A DNA stretch of 64,000 bases, taken from positions 1 through 64,000 of the forward strand of contig CAJUSG010000007.1 in assembly GCA_910589085.1 (NCBI GenBank), read 5' to 3'. Positions within the stretch are counted from its first letter, which is position 1; every line of letters begins with the position of its first letter. This document shows positions 25,360 through 33,438 of the stretch, one piece after another. Both the position numbers and the translations under genes were made by a program. Source of the stretch: an uncultured Oscillospiraceae bacterium. GTDB taxonomy: Bacteria > Bacillota > Clostridia > Oscillospirales > Oscillospiraceae. A model generated the notes under the pieces. The model did no database searches. It was given only the letters and a program-made list of their open reading frames with translations, and was not told the origin of the DNA.

Positions 25360-25565
25360 TTCAGTTGTGGAAACGGGATTTTCCAAAATGGAATGTCCGC
25401 GATATCAAGCAGGCACACCACCGGCGCCGGAGCGACAGGGGCCCTGTACTCCAGGGGCCCGCGCCGCCTGCCCTCTCACAATTTCTCTTGCCTTTTCCAG
25501 GGAAAAAGAGTAAGATTGCCTTGTTAGAAGAGGATGTCCGCAACACTCTTTGGGAGGATTACACC
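25360..25565. other. Divergent control region between TRAP operon and LysR gene
   Basis: The remainder of the roughly 300-base gap. It holds a G+C-rich inverted repeat (GGGGCCC at about 25439 and again at about 25459) and presumably LysR binding sites, but I could not fix a T-N11-A box or the LysR promoter with confidence. Confidence 0.35.
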
Positions 25566-26480
25566 TTGAATTTTTTTCAGCTCGAATGCTTCGCCGCGAT
25601 TGTACGAACAAAAAGCTTTTCCGAGGCGGCTCACATACTGTATATTTCACAGTCCTCCATATCCAAGCACATTGCCAAGCTGGAAGAAGAGCTCCATTTA
25701 CAGCTGTTTAACCGGACAAAGCTCCCCTTCGAGCTGACGGAACCCGGAGAGAGATTTTATGCCCATGTGCAGAACCTTCTGGCCGAGTACAACTCCATGA
25801 AGGCCACTATGCAGCGCTACTCCGATGATATTTCCATCCAATTTGGCTGCATTGAAAACATCGGGCGGATGGGCCTCGCCGCGCCCCTCGGCCACTTCAT
25901 GAGCACACACCCCAATGTTCAGCTCTCGGTCAAGCTGGACCACACCTGGAACCTGATGGAGCAGCTGCGGGACGGAACAATCAATTTGGCCATTATTAAT
26001 CAGGTCATCAGCGGAGACGGCAGCCGGACCAACATTGACGGCTACAACCTGTCCAGCTACGACTACTATTCTCTGAATGACGACCAGTATTATGCAATCA
26101 TCAACCGGGAAAACCCCCTGGCCCGACGGCAGCAGCTCACCTGGTCCGATCTGAAGGATGAGCCTCTGCTGATGTTTGACGAATCCTACAGCCTGAGCCA
26201 TTTTATACGCCAGGAATTTCAAAACGCCGCGGCCGATATCAAGGTCGCCTTTGAGTGCAATGTCGTGGACAACCTTCTGGGCCTGGTTTCCAGCAATACC
26301 GGCGTGGCGTTTCTACCCAATTCCATATCAAAAGCAGGATTTTCCGTCTGTTCCGTTCCCATAACCCCTTCCATCCGAAGAAAGCAGCTCTTTTTTGTAT
26401 CAAAAAGCATTGCTGCGCGCAAGAGCGTCATGGAATTTGTCCAGGTCATTCTAAAGCATTATGCCAAAGAGTCCACTTGA
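25566..26480 (+). CDS. LysR-family transcriptional regulator
   Basis: This 304-residue LysR-type regulator has an N-terminal winged HTH (FFQLECFAAIVRTKSFSEAAHILYISQSSISKHIAKLEEELHLQLFNR) and a C-terminal two-lobed effector domain. The start is TTG 25566-25568: GGGAGG lies 8 bases upstream and the HTH then begins at its normal position. It is divergent from the TRAP operon, so by the usual LysR layout it activates that operon in response to the transported acid or its product. Terminator follows. Confidence 0.87.
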   Translation: MNFFQLECFAAIVRTKSFSEAAHILYISQSSISKHIAKLEEELHLQLFNRTKLPFELTEPGERFYAHVQNLLAEYNSMKATMQRYSDDISIQFGCIENIGRMGLAAPLGHFMSTHPNVQLSVKLDHTWNLMEQLRDGTINLAIINQVISGDGSRTNIDGYNLSSYDYYSLNDDQYYAIINRENPLARRQQLTWSDLKDEPLLMFDESYSLSHFIRQEFQNAAADIKVAFECNVVDNLLGLVSSNTGVAFLPNSISKAGFSVCSVPITPSIRRKQLFFVSKSIAARKSVMEFVQVILKHYAKEST

Positions 26481-26568
26481 TGGGACAGAAAGAGCCGACA
26501 GCCGTCCGGCCAGCTAAACACATCACACAGCCCGGAGTCTCCAGCTTCGGGCCCTATCCCCACAGCTA

Positions 26569-26606
26569 AAAATCCTCCGATTTCGGTTGAAATCAGAGGA
26601 TTTTTT
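26569..26606. terminator. Shared terminator between LysR and the CaiB operon end
   Basis: A 16-bp stem with one mismatch, AAAATCCTCCGATTTC (26569-26584) with 26589-26604, loop GGTT, then T run. It is placed between convergent genes and its stem resembles those at 20911 and 38285. Confidence 0.82.
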
Positions 26607-26637
26607 ATTGCTTATTCTTACCTTCCAAGGCCCGCCA

Positions 26638-27831
26638 CTATCTCCAGACTGCGTGTTCGGCTTGATAGAGTACCCCCTCCTTCTGCAGGGCAGTCACCTC
26701 CGCTTCTGACATATCCAGGAATTTATGCAATACTTCATAGTTGTCCTCGCCGATCTTGGCAACCTTTCCATACTCGACGGAAGATGCAGACAAATCAAAG
26801 GGGACACCGGGGTAGGGTGCCGGACCGATATGCGGCACATCCAGAGATATAAAACTTCCTGACGCTTTTGCATGCTCATTCTCAACGATATCCCTGAAGT
26901 TGCGGACAATCGCGGCGCCGATGCCGCGCGCCTCCAGCGCACCGCAAATTTCCTCTCCGGTGCGCATCGAGGTCCATTCCTTTACAAATGCGTCCAGAGC
27001 CTCCTTGTTGGCACGGCGGGCCTCCAGAGTGGAAAAACTTGGAGAAGCAAGCGCTTCTATACCGACAGTATCCCGAAACGCCTCCCAGAAGCGGTCCGGA
27101 CAGGAAATCTGGATATACCTGCCGTCCCTGTCGGGGTAAAAGCCATAGGGTGCCATATCATGAATCCACATACTCTCTCCGGAGGCACCATAGAGACACA
27201 GCGCAGGCGACTGTACACACGACACCGCGCTCATCATATCCACCTCCAAATACTGCCCCTCTCCTGTACAATCCCGGGCATTCAGGGCCGCAAGGATGGC
27301 ACAGACAAAGCTCAGCGCGCCAGTGTGGTCGCTGTTGTTGCCGCCTGGGTAATAGGGCCTGCCTGCTTCTTCCACCACAGTATCAATCAGCCCGGCCTCG
27401 CTTTGAATAATGCTGTCAAACGCGACGCGCTTGCTGTAGGGGCCGTACTGTCCAAACCCGGAGTTATTGGCCATAATGAGGCGGGGATTGATCTTATGCA
27501 CCGTCTCCCAGCCAAAGCCCATCTTTTCGATCGTACCGGCCCTAAAATTTTGTATCAGAATATCCACATGAGGCAGCAGCTTAGTCAGGAGCTCCTTAGC
27601 CTTGTCATTACGCAGATCCATGCACAAGCTGTGCTTATTGGAGGCATAGGAGGGATAGGCCAGGCTCTCCCCCTTGTACATCGGAGGATACATACGAAAG
27701 TCTTCACCAATGTACGACTTCTCCACTTTAATGACATAAGCGCCCAGATGTCCCAGCAGATAGGCGGCAAAGGGACCGGCAATATAGCGTGTAAAGTCAA
27801 GGACCACCAAATCATCCAGTGCTTTTTTCAT
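26638..27831 (-). CDS. CaiB/BaiF family (class III) CoA-transferase subunit with catalytic Asp
   Basis: This 397-residue family III CoA-transferase moves CoA between carboxylic acids. The N-terminal LVVLDFTRYIAGPFAAYLLGHLGAYVIKVE and the mid motif GGNNSDHTGALSFVCAILAAL are typical. Asp168 in the latter aligns with the catalytic aspartate of CaiB and formyl-CoA transferase, so this subunit can carry the acyl-enzyme intermediate. It is the last gene of the acyl-CoA operon, 13 bases after a second family member of similar length that lacks the Asp, suggesting a heteromeric enzyme. The acid is not known. Confidence 0.88.
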   Translation of the reverse strand: MKKALDDLVVLDFTRYIAGPFAAYLLGHLGAYVIKVEKSYIGEDFRMYPPMYKGESLAYPSYASNKHSLCMDLRNDKAKELLTKLLPHVDILIQNFRAGTIEKMGFGWETVHKINPRLIMANNSGFGQYGPYSKRVAFDSIIQSEAGLIDTVVEEAGRPYYPGGNNSDHTGALSFVCAILAALNARDCTGEGQYLEVDMMSAVSCVQSPALCLYGASGESMWIHDMAPYGFYPDRDGRYIQISCPDRFWEAFRDTVGIEALASPSFSTLEARRANKEALDAFVKEWTSMRTGEEICGALEARGIGAAIVRNFRDIVENEHAKASGSFISLDVPHIGPAPYPGVPFDLSASSVEYGKVAKIGEDNYEVLHKFLDMSEAEVTALQKEGVLYQAEHAVWR

Positions 27832-27844
27832 GTTCTGCTCCTCC

Positions 27845-29014
27845 TTACGCCAATACGCCGGACTGCTTCAACTCTGTTATTTCCTCCGGTCTCATTTCCA
27901 ACAGGTCGGAGAGGATTTCCTCCCCGTTCTCCCCCAGTCCAGGGGCGGGATGGTACTCGATGGGAGATTCTCTCATGCGGAACGGGCTGGCGAAAAAGGG
28001 AAGTTTTCCATTGCCCTCCACCTCAATTTCAACAATGTGGTTCCGCGCCAGCATATGCGGATCTCTCCTCAGATCCGCAATGGTACGCACAATCCCGCCC
28101 GGAAGGCCGGCCTGAGTAAACTCCTCAATGGCCTGGGCAGAAGTGCGCTGCTGCGTCCATTGCTCCACACGCTCCAGCAAAAGCTCACGGTTCTGGTTGC
28201 GCACCTCCGCTGTGGCATACCTGGGGTCATGCAGAACGGGATCGTCAATCAGCTTGATGGCGCGCTCCCACATAGGCTGGTCGCCGAAGGAAATCCGCAG
28301 CCAGCCGTCCTTTGAGCGGATAAAGCCCTCTGGAGCGTTGCCATCGACCGGACACTCCACACCGTTAAACAGGTAATCATTGATCGGCAGGCTGAACATG
28401 GCCAGCATGGATTTGTAGATGCTGGTCTCCACCTTCTGTCCACAGCCAGACCTTCTCCTCTGGTGCAGAGCGCCCAAAATAGCAGCCAAGAAGAAGTAGG
28501 AGCTGGAGGTCTGGGCCAGATTGCCGCCCACCATATAGGGGGTGCCGTGGCTGTCATTAATCAGTGACTGGGTCATACCGGTTTCAGCCTGAATTGTCCC
28601 CTCATAGACAGGGCGGTCTGCGTAGGGACCGCTACTGCCGAATCCCGTCAGAGATGCGCAAATCAGCTTGGGGAAGGCATCCTTCAGTGATACAAAATCC
28701 AGCCCCAGCTTCTCCATTGTACCGGGCGGATAGCTGTCAACCAGTATGTCAGCCTTTGCCAGCATTTTCTTCACCAAAGCAACACCTTCCGCCCTGTTCA
28801 GGTCCAGCGCAATGCTCTTTTTGTTGCGGTTATAGGCGGTAAATACAGGAGCAACCCCGTGAATTATAGGTGTGGAACGGCGAATAATATCCCCTTCTCC
28901 GGCTTGCTCGACCTTAATGACCTTGGCGCCCAGGTCTCCCATCATCATCGTGCAGTAGGGGCCTGCAACTGAATCTGTCAGATCAATGACAGTAATGCCA
29001 TCCAATGCTTTCAT
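27845..29014 (-). CDS. CaiB/BaiF family protein lacking the catalytic Asp (Gln168)
   Basis: This 389-residue member of the same CoA-transferase family has ITVIDLTDSVAGPYCTMMMGDLGAKVIKVE at the N terminus and the C-terminal half conserved. At the catalytic position it reads GGNLAQTSSSYFFLAAILGAL: counting from the conserved AL, Gln168 replaces the aspartate. The codon is CAG on the minus strand. It therefore probably cannot form the usual aspartyl-CoA anhydride by itself. Its pairing with the Asp-containing neighbour suggests a structural or substrate-binding subunit of a heterodimer, as in two-subunit family III enzymes (BbsEF, SmtAB). An inactive paralogue is the alternative. Confidence 0.85.
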   Translation of the reverse strand: MKALDGITVIDLTDSVAGPYCTMMMGDLGAKVIKVEQAGEGDIIRRSTPIIHGVAPVFTAYNRNKKSIALDLNRAEGVALVKKMLAKADILVDSYPPGTMEKLGLDFVSLKDAFPKLICASLTGFGSSGPYADRPVYEGTIQAETGMTQSLINDSHGTPYMVGGNLAQTSSSYFFLAAILGALHQRRRSGCGQKVETSIYKSMLAMFSLPINDYLFNGVECPVDGNAPEGFIRSKDGWLRISFGDQPMWERAIKLIDDPVLHDPRYATAEVRNQNRELLLERVEQWTQQRTSAQAIEEFTQAGLPGGIVRTIADLRRDPHMLARNHIVEIEVEGNGKLPFFASPFRMRESPIEYHPAPGLGENGEEILSDLLEMRPEEITELKQSGVLA

Positions 29015-29161
29015 TTATTTCCACCTCACAGGTCAATCAATTCTTTTTTGGCAAAAGAAGCCGTGTGTGGGGAGTCAGGTGCCATCCAGCACCCGCTCTC
29101 CCCACACTGGTGCCCGGCCGCAACGACACACTATGTTATGGATACACGCCGAGGCAAACCC

Positions 29162-30004
29162 TCACACCTCTTTCGCCTTCTGTTCCATCTCGGCGTCGTG
29201 GGCTTTCAGCCAGGCACTGACGCCATGCTCTAAAATAAACGCGTTGCGCTCCGCACGAGCTACCGGGTCGGCACTCTGTTCAATGAGCGCGCCGCTCTGC
29301 ATGTTGAACTCAAAAGCCTCCCGAACACCCATCAGATCATAGGCGTGTGTCAGTGCCCGTTTGTTCTGCTCCAGAGTAATGGAGGGGACCACAGCCAGGC
29401 GGGCCGCCAGAGCCTCCGCCTCCTCCATCAGCTGATCGGCGGGCACTACTTTGTTAACCAGTCCCATTTCCAGGCATTCCTCGGCCGTCAGCTTTTCATA
29501 CAGGAACATAAGCCGCTTGGCGTTCTTGATCCCAGTGAGGTAGGGAAGCAGCATCATCATATCCGCCGACAGGCGATCATTCTCCGTCAGTCCGCCGGTA
29601 GTCCCCTCGGCCATGATGGTAAAGTCGCCAACCAGAGCCAAATCGAAGCCAAAGCCGTAAGCAGCTCCCTGAACCGCACAAATCAGCATCTTCTTGCAGT
29701 GGAACATGGCCAGCCCCACCCGTGTGAAGCGGTCAAAATGGACCAGCCATTCACTCGGGACATGGTTTTTAATCTCAGAGGCATGGGCAAACAGATCCAC
29801 ACCGGAGCAGAAGGCAACCCCCTCGCCGCCAAAAATAATGACTTTTACCTCATCATCCAGCTCAAGCTCTCGGATAGCAGACTCCAGTTCCACCAGTGTT
29901 ACATCGCTGATGGCATTGCGCTTCTTGGGGCGGTTCAGCATCAGCTTGGCAATGCTTCCCTTCTTTGTAATGGCCAGATGCTCATACTTCTTGTACTCGT
30001 ACAT
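29162..30004 (-). CDS. Enoyl-CoA hydratase/isomerase (crotonase) family protein
   Basis: This 280-residue crotonase-fold protein has the oxyanion-hole segments FCSGVDLFAHA and CAVQGAAYGFGFDLALVGD. The first catalytic Glu of classical hydratase is Asp121 here (GFGFDLAL); a candidate second acid is Glu141 (GLTEND). That departure hints at a hydratase with altered chemistry, an isomerase or a CaiD-like racemase/hydratase. ATG 30004 has GGGAG 8 bases upstream. It lies in the operon between the antiporter and the CoA-transferase genes and is inferred to act on the CoA thioester they make. Confidence 0.85.
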   Translation of the reverse strand: MYEYKKYEHLAITKKGSIAKLMLNRPKKRNAISDVTLVELESAIRELELDDEVKVIIFGGEGVAFCSGVDLFAHASEIKNHVPSEWLVHFDRFTRVGLAMFHCKKMLICAVQGAAYGFGFDLALVGDFTIMAEGTTGGLTENDRLSADMMMLLPYLTGIKNAKRLMFLYEKLTAEECLEMGLVNKVVPADQLMEEAEALAARLAVVPSITLEQNKRALTHAYDLMGVREAFEFNMQSGALIEQSADPVARAERNAFILEHGVSAWLKAHDAEMEQKAKEV

Positions 30005-30052
30005 ATTAGGCAAACTCCCTTTCTCAAATTGAATTATCACGAAGGCAGACTA

Positions 30053-31384
30053 TTACATCAGGCAGGCGGCGATGGTGCCCACCACCAGCAGCGGGCCGTT
30101 GACACAGATAAAGGAAGGTACGCAGGTATCCCAGATATGATCATGCTGGCCATCCACGTTAAAGGCGGCAGTAGGCAGCAGAGTCTGGTCGGAAGCGGGG
30201 GAGCCGGCGTCTCCCAGGGCGGCGGAGACGCAGATCATCATAATGATGGCTGGAATACTGAAGCCCATCTGCTGTCCCAAAGGAACCATAATCACAGCAA
30301 CGATGGGTACAGTGCCCCAGGAGGAGCCAATGCCCATGGTAACAAACAGGCCCAGCATCAGCATCACAAAAGCTCCCATCAGCTTGCTGCCTCCCAGGAG
30401 AGACACAGTGGCGTTAACCAGACCCTCAACGTTGCCGACCGTCTTGCTGACGGTGGCAAAGCCGCAGCCAGCCATCAGGACGAAGGTTACAATCGCAAAA
30501 TTCAGCATTCCGGTATTGGCCAGCTTATCGAACTCGACCCACTTGACAATATGCATCGCCATCAGAATCCCGACAGCAATCAGAGCGCCAGCCTGCAGCG
30601 AGCCTGTAATCAGCTGGAACACAACGGCGGACAGAGCGGCAATCAGCGCGCAGATATGTTTGCGTTCAAACTTTGGCATTTCACCCTCCAGAATCTCAGG
30701 TTCACCTTCCGCCGGAGCGGTGATGCCCGGGACCGGTGTATAATCACGGGGCTTGTGGAACGCGATGGCAACCATAACGACGCCAACAGTAAGTGCGATA
30801 ACAATAGGGATATTTGCCATTGCGATATCGGTTAAGCCAATCCCCTCAACCCCGTTATTGCTCAATTCGCCGGAAACAATCTCCATAAACTGCGCGCCGT
30901 AGCCGATGGGGATACAAACATAGCCGAGCTCCAGTCCGCACATAATCATAGTGCAGATGATACGCCTGTCAACACGATATTTGTTCAGCGTTGCCAGCAG
31001 GGGAGGAATAATAATGGTGGTGAAGACCGCGCCAAGTGTTATCAGCGTCTCACACATGGCAGCAACAAGCACAAATCCAATGAACAGGAACCAGCGGCTT
31101 TTATTCATGAGTTTTGAGACACGGGGCGCAAGGACGTCGCCTACGCCAGTCATCGTAAGTGCGGCGGCCAGCATACCCAGGAGCAAGCGGCTAAACATCG
31201 AGGTAATATTTCCGCCCATACCGCTCATAAAGAGCTTGATTGTCTCAACAAAGCCGAGGCCTCCCATAAAGCCGCACACCAGACCCGCCACAATGATGGA
31301 CAGGTAGACATTCATCCTTAGCATACATAGAACGACCATTACAATCACAGACACAATAATTGGATTGGTAATAATATCTGCCAT
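30053..31384 (-). CDS. NhaC/YuiF-like Na+/H+ antiporter-family transporter
   Basis: This 443-residue protein has about 11-12 membrane helices. The late motif MICVSAALGDAGSPASDQTLLPTAAFNVDGQHDHIWDT and the GIGSSWGTVPIVAV segment fit the COG2056 (YuiF) branch of the NhaC superfamily. Some members are predicted amino-acid or organic-acid carriers rather than plain antiporters. Its position inside an acyl-CoA operon favours uptake of the pathway substrate, or substrate/product exchange; this is inference. About 240 bases separate it from etfA and contain a long perfect inverted repeat. Confidence 0.78.
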   Translation of the reverse strand: MADIITNPIIVSVIVMVVLCMLRMNVYLSIIVAGLVCGFMGGLGFVETIKLFMSGMGGNITSMFSRLLLGMLAAALTMTGVGDVLAPRVSKLMNKSRWFLFIGFVLVAAMCETLITLGAVFTTIIIPPLLATLNKYRVDRRIICTMIMCGLELGYVCIPIGYGAQFMEIVSGELSNNGVEGIGLTDIAMANIPIVIALTVGVVMVAIAFHKPRDYTPVPGITAPAEGEPEILEGEMPKFERKHICALIAALSAVVFQLITGSLQAGALIAVGILMAMHIVKWVEFDKLANTGMLNFAIVTFVLMAGCGFATVSKTVGNVEGLVNATVSLLGGSKLMGAFVMLMLGLFVTMGIGSSWGTVPIVAVIMVPLGQQMGFSIPAIIMMICVSAALGDAGSPASDQTLLPTAAFNVDGQHDHIWDTCVPSFICVNGPLLVVGTIAACLM

Positions 31385-31518
31385 TTTGTACTCTCCTCTC
31401 GAATCAGCTTTAGCTTATTGTTTATACTACCTGCCAAGGCGGCAATTATACCATGGCACTACACTCCCTTCTGAAAGCACTTTTAAATATTGAACACGCA
31501 ATATAAACCAACCTTTTT

Positions 31519-31562
31519 GTTGATATGGCTGGTTTATATTCAGATAAACCAGCCATATCAAC
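31519..31562. repeat. 19-bp perfect inverted repeat between etfA and the antiporter gene
   Basis: GTTGATATGGCTGGTTTAT (31519-31537) pairs exactly with 31544-31562 around a 6-base loop. It lacks a T tract after it on the minus (coding) strand, where AAAAAGG follows, so it is not a standard terminator. A third partial copy (TATAAACCAACC) lies at 31503-31514. Possible roles: mRNA stabiliser or processing site between operon halves, or an operator. Confidence 0.75.
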
Positions 31563-31622
31563 TGCAAAAGAGGGGGAGAGGGGCCTAACAAAAGCTCATT
31601 TTCATGTGCTGAACTGATCCAA

Positions 31623-32627
31623 TTAAACCGTCTGACTGCCGCGATACGCCTTGATCGCCTCTGTCAGCTTCGGGACAATGAGGGACAGGTCCCCCTGTAT
31701 ACCCAGATCTGCCAGCTTCATCATGGGAGCATCCTGGTCCTGATTTATTGCAATAATAAATTCAGAATTCTCCATCCCAGCCTGGTGCTGGATGGCTCCG
31801 GAGATACCGCAGGCGATATACAGACTGGGTCGAACTGTCTTCCCGGTCTGGCCTACCTGGCGTTCCTTCTCGATCCAGCCGCTGTCAACCGCCACACGGG
31901 AAGCGGAAACCTCTCCTCCCAGCACATCGGCCAGCTCACGCAAAGGGGCAAAGCCCTCAGGTCCTCCCACGCCGCGGCCGCCGGAGACAAGAATCTTGGC
32001 CTCTGTCATGTCCACATGTTTTCTCGCATCTTTGCTGATTTTCAGAATTTCTACATTTTGGTCCTCTATTGACAGGCCGGCATCCACCATCTCCACCGCA
32101 CAAACGCGGGAGGCATCCTTTTCCGGCAGAGCCATGACGCCTGGTCGGACAGTGGCCATCTGGGGTCGGTAGTGCTGACAGACAATTGTGGCCATGATAT
32201 TTCCGCCAAACGCGGGGCGGGTCATGAGAAGCAGATGGGATGTCTCCTCCACTGCCAGGCTGGTACAGTCGGCGGTCAGCCCTGTATGCACACGCCCCGC
32301 CACACGGGGCGCCAGATCCCGGCCAATGCTGGTCGCTCCAAAGAGCACAATATTGGGATCGTATGTGCGGATGATATGGGTCAGAGCCTTTGTATAGGGT
32401 TCGGTCGTATAGTGCTCCAGCACAGGGTGGTCTACCACCAAAATCTTATCCGCACCATACTGGCACAACATTTCAGTCAGCCTAGAGACTCCGCTTCCCA
32501 TGAGAACAGCGACAACCTTCTCCCCCAGTTCAGCGGCCAATTTTCGGGCTTCACCCAACAGCTCGATGCTTACCTTCTGAACCGTTCCGCCGCGCTGCTC
32601 TGCCACAACAAAAATATCCTTGCTCAT
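31623..32627 (-). CDS. etfA: Electron transfer flavoprotein alpha subunit
   Basis: This 334-residue EtfA (FixB-like) has an N-terminal MSKDIFVVAEQRGGTVQKVS domain and a C-terminal FAD-binding domain with SGGRGVGGPEGF, GQTGKTVRPSLYIACGISGAIQHQAGM and IAINQDQDAPMM. It has no N-terminal ferredoxin domain, unlike CarE of caffeate reductase. With EtfB it shuttles electrons between the acyl-CoA dehydrogenase and other carriers. ATG 32627 was chosen for GAGGAGG 6-7 bases upstream. It lies 10 bases after etfB. Confidence 0.93.
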   Translation of the reverse strand: MSKDIFVVAEQRGGTVQKVSIELLGEARKLAAELGEKVVAVLMGSGVSRLTEMLCQYGADKILVVDHPVLEHYTTEPYTKALTHIIRTYDPNIVLFGATSIGRDLAPRVAGRVHTGLTADCTSLAVEETSHLLLMTRPAFGGNIMATIVCQHYRPQMATVRPGVMALPEKDASRVCAVEMVDAGLSIEDQNVEILKISKDARKHVDMTEAKILVSGGRGVGGPEGFAPLRELADVLGGEVSASRVAVDSGWIEKERQVGQTGKTVRPSLYIACGISGAIQHQAGMENSEFIIAINQDQDAPMMKLADLGIQGDLSLIVPKLTEAIKAYRGSQTV

Positions 32628-32637
32628 AGCTGCCTCC

Positions 32638-33429
32638 TCAAATGATGTGACGTTCAATCAAGCTGCTCATAATGGCTTCTACCGCCTCATCCGCAGACAG
32701 ACCGCTCAGAACGGTTCCGCTCGCCTTAGGCTGCTTGGTAAAAGACTGCTTCACATTGGTCGGAGAACCCGCTAAACCGATCCAGTCTGGGTTCAGCCCC
32801 TCCTTCAGATCCGAGAATCCCAGCACCTTAACTTCCTTATTATAGGCATCCACGATGCCGCCCACACTCATATAGCGGGGTTCCGCCAGCTCACTTAAGG
32901 CGGTAATCATGCACGGAGTTTTTACCTTCAGAATGTGGTACTGATCCTCGAACTGGCGCTTGACTGTAAGCGCATCTCCCTGAATATCCACCTCCTCCGC
33001 ATAGCTGATCTGAGGGATCCCCAGCTGTTCGGCGACCTGCGGACCAACCTGAGCGGTGTCGCCGTCGATAGCCTGGCGGCCGGTGATGACCAGGTCATAC
33101 CCGATCTTTCGCAGGGCCGCGCCTAGAATTGTCGCGGTGGCATAGGTATCGGAGCCGCCAAATTCACGAGCGCTCACAAGGACCGCCTCATCACAGCCCA
33201 TGGCCAAGGCTTCCCGCAGAGCCGTGTCCGCCTGCGGGGGACCCATGCATACCGCAGTTACACTCCCCCCCGCTTTCTCGCGGAGCCGCAGAGCAAGCTC
33301 TAAGCCGGTTTTGTCATCATGATTAATAATGCTTGGAACACCATCACGGATCAGCGTGTTGGTTTTGGGGTCCAGCCGGACCTCGGCGGTATCCGGTACC
33401 TGTTTGATACAGACCACTATTTTCATCAT
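32638..33429 (-). CDS. etfB: Electron transfer flavoprotein beta subunit
   Basis: This 263-residue EtfB binds nucleotide and partners EtfA. Motifs: KIVVCIKQVPDT at the N terminus, INHDDKTGLELALRLRE, TGRQAIDGDTAQVGPQVAEQLG and the recognition-loop region LSELAEPRYMSVGGI. The INxDDxxGLELAL segment resembles that of clostridial electron-bifurcating Etf proteins rather than mitochondrial ones, so flavin-based bifurcation (NADH to ferredoxin and acyl-CoA) is possible but not proven. It lies 9 bases after the dehydrogenase gene. Confidence 0.93.
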   Translation of the reverse strand: MMKIVVCIKQVPDTAEVRLDPKTNTLIRDGVPSIINHDDKTGLELALRLREKAGGSVTAVCMGPPQADTALREALAMGCDEAVLVSAREFGGSDTYATATILGAALRKIGYDLVITGRQAIDGDTAQVGPQVAEQLGIPQISYAEEVDIQGDALTVKRQFEDQYHILKVKTPCMITALSELAEPRYMSVGGIVDAYNKEVKVLGFSDLKEGLNPDWIGLAGSPTNVKQSFTKQPKASGTVLSGLSADEAVEAIMSSLIERHII

Positions 33430-33438
33430 TACCCCTCC

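Noticed and set aside
25264..25386. 41-codon longer DctM
   Set aside because: It would include its own promoter; GTG 25263 has a well-spaced GGAGG and gives the family length.
31519..31562. Rho-independent terminator
   Set aside because: No T tract follows on the transcribed strand, and genes of the same operon continue downstream.
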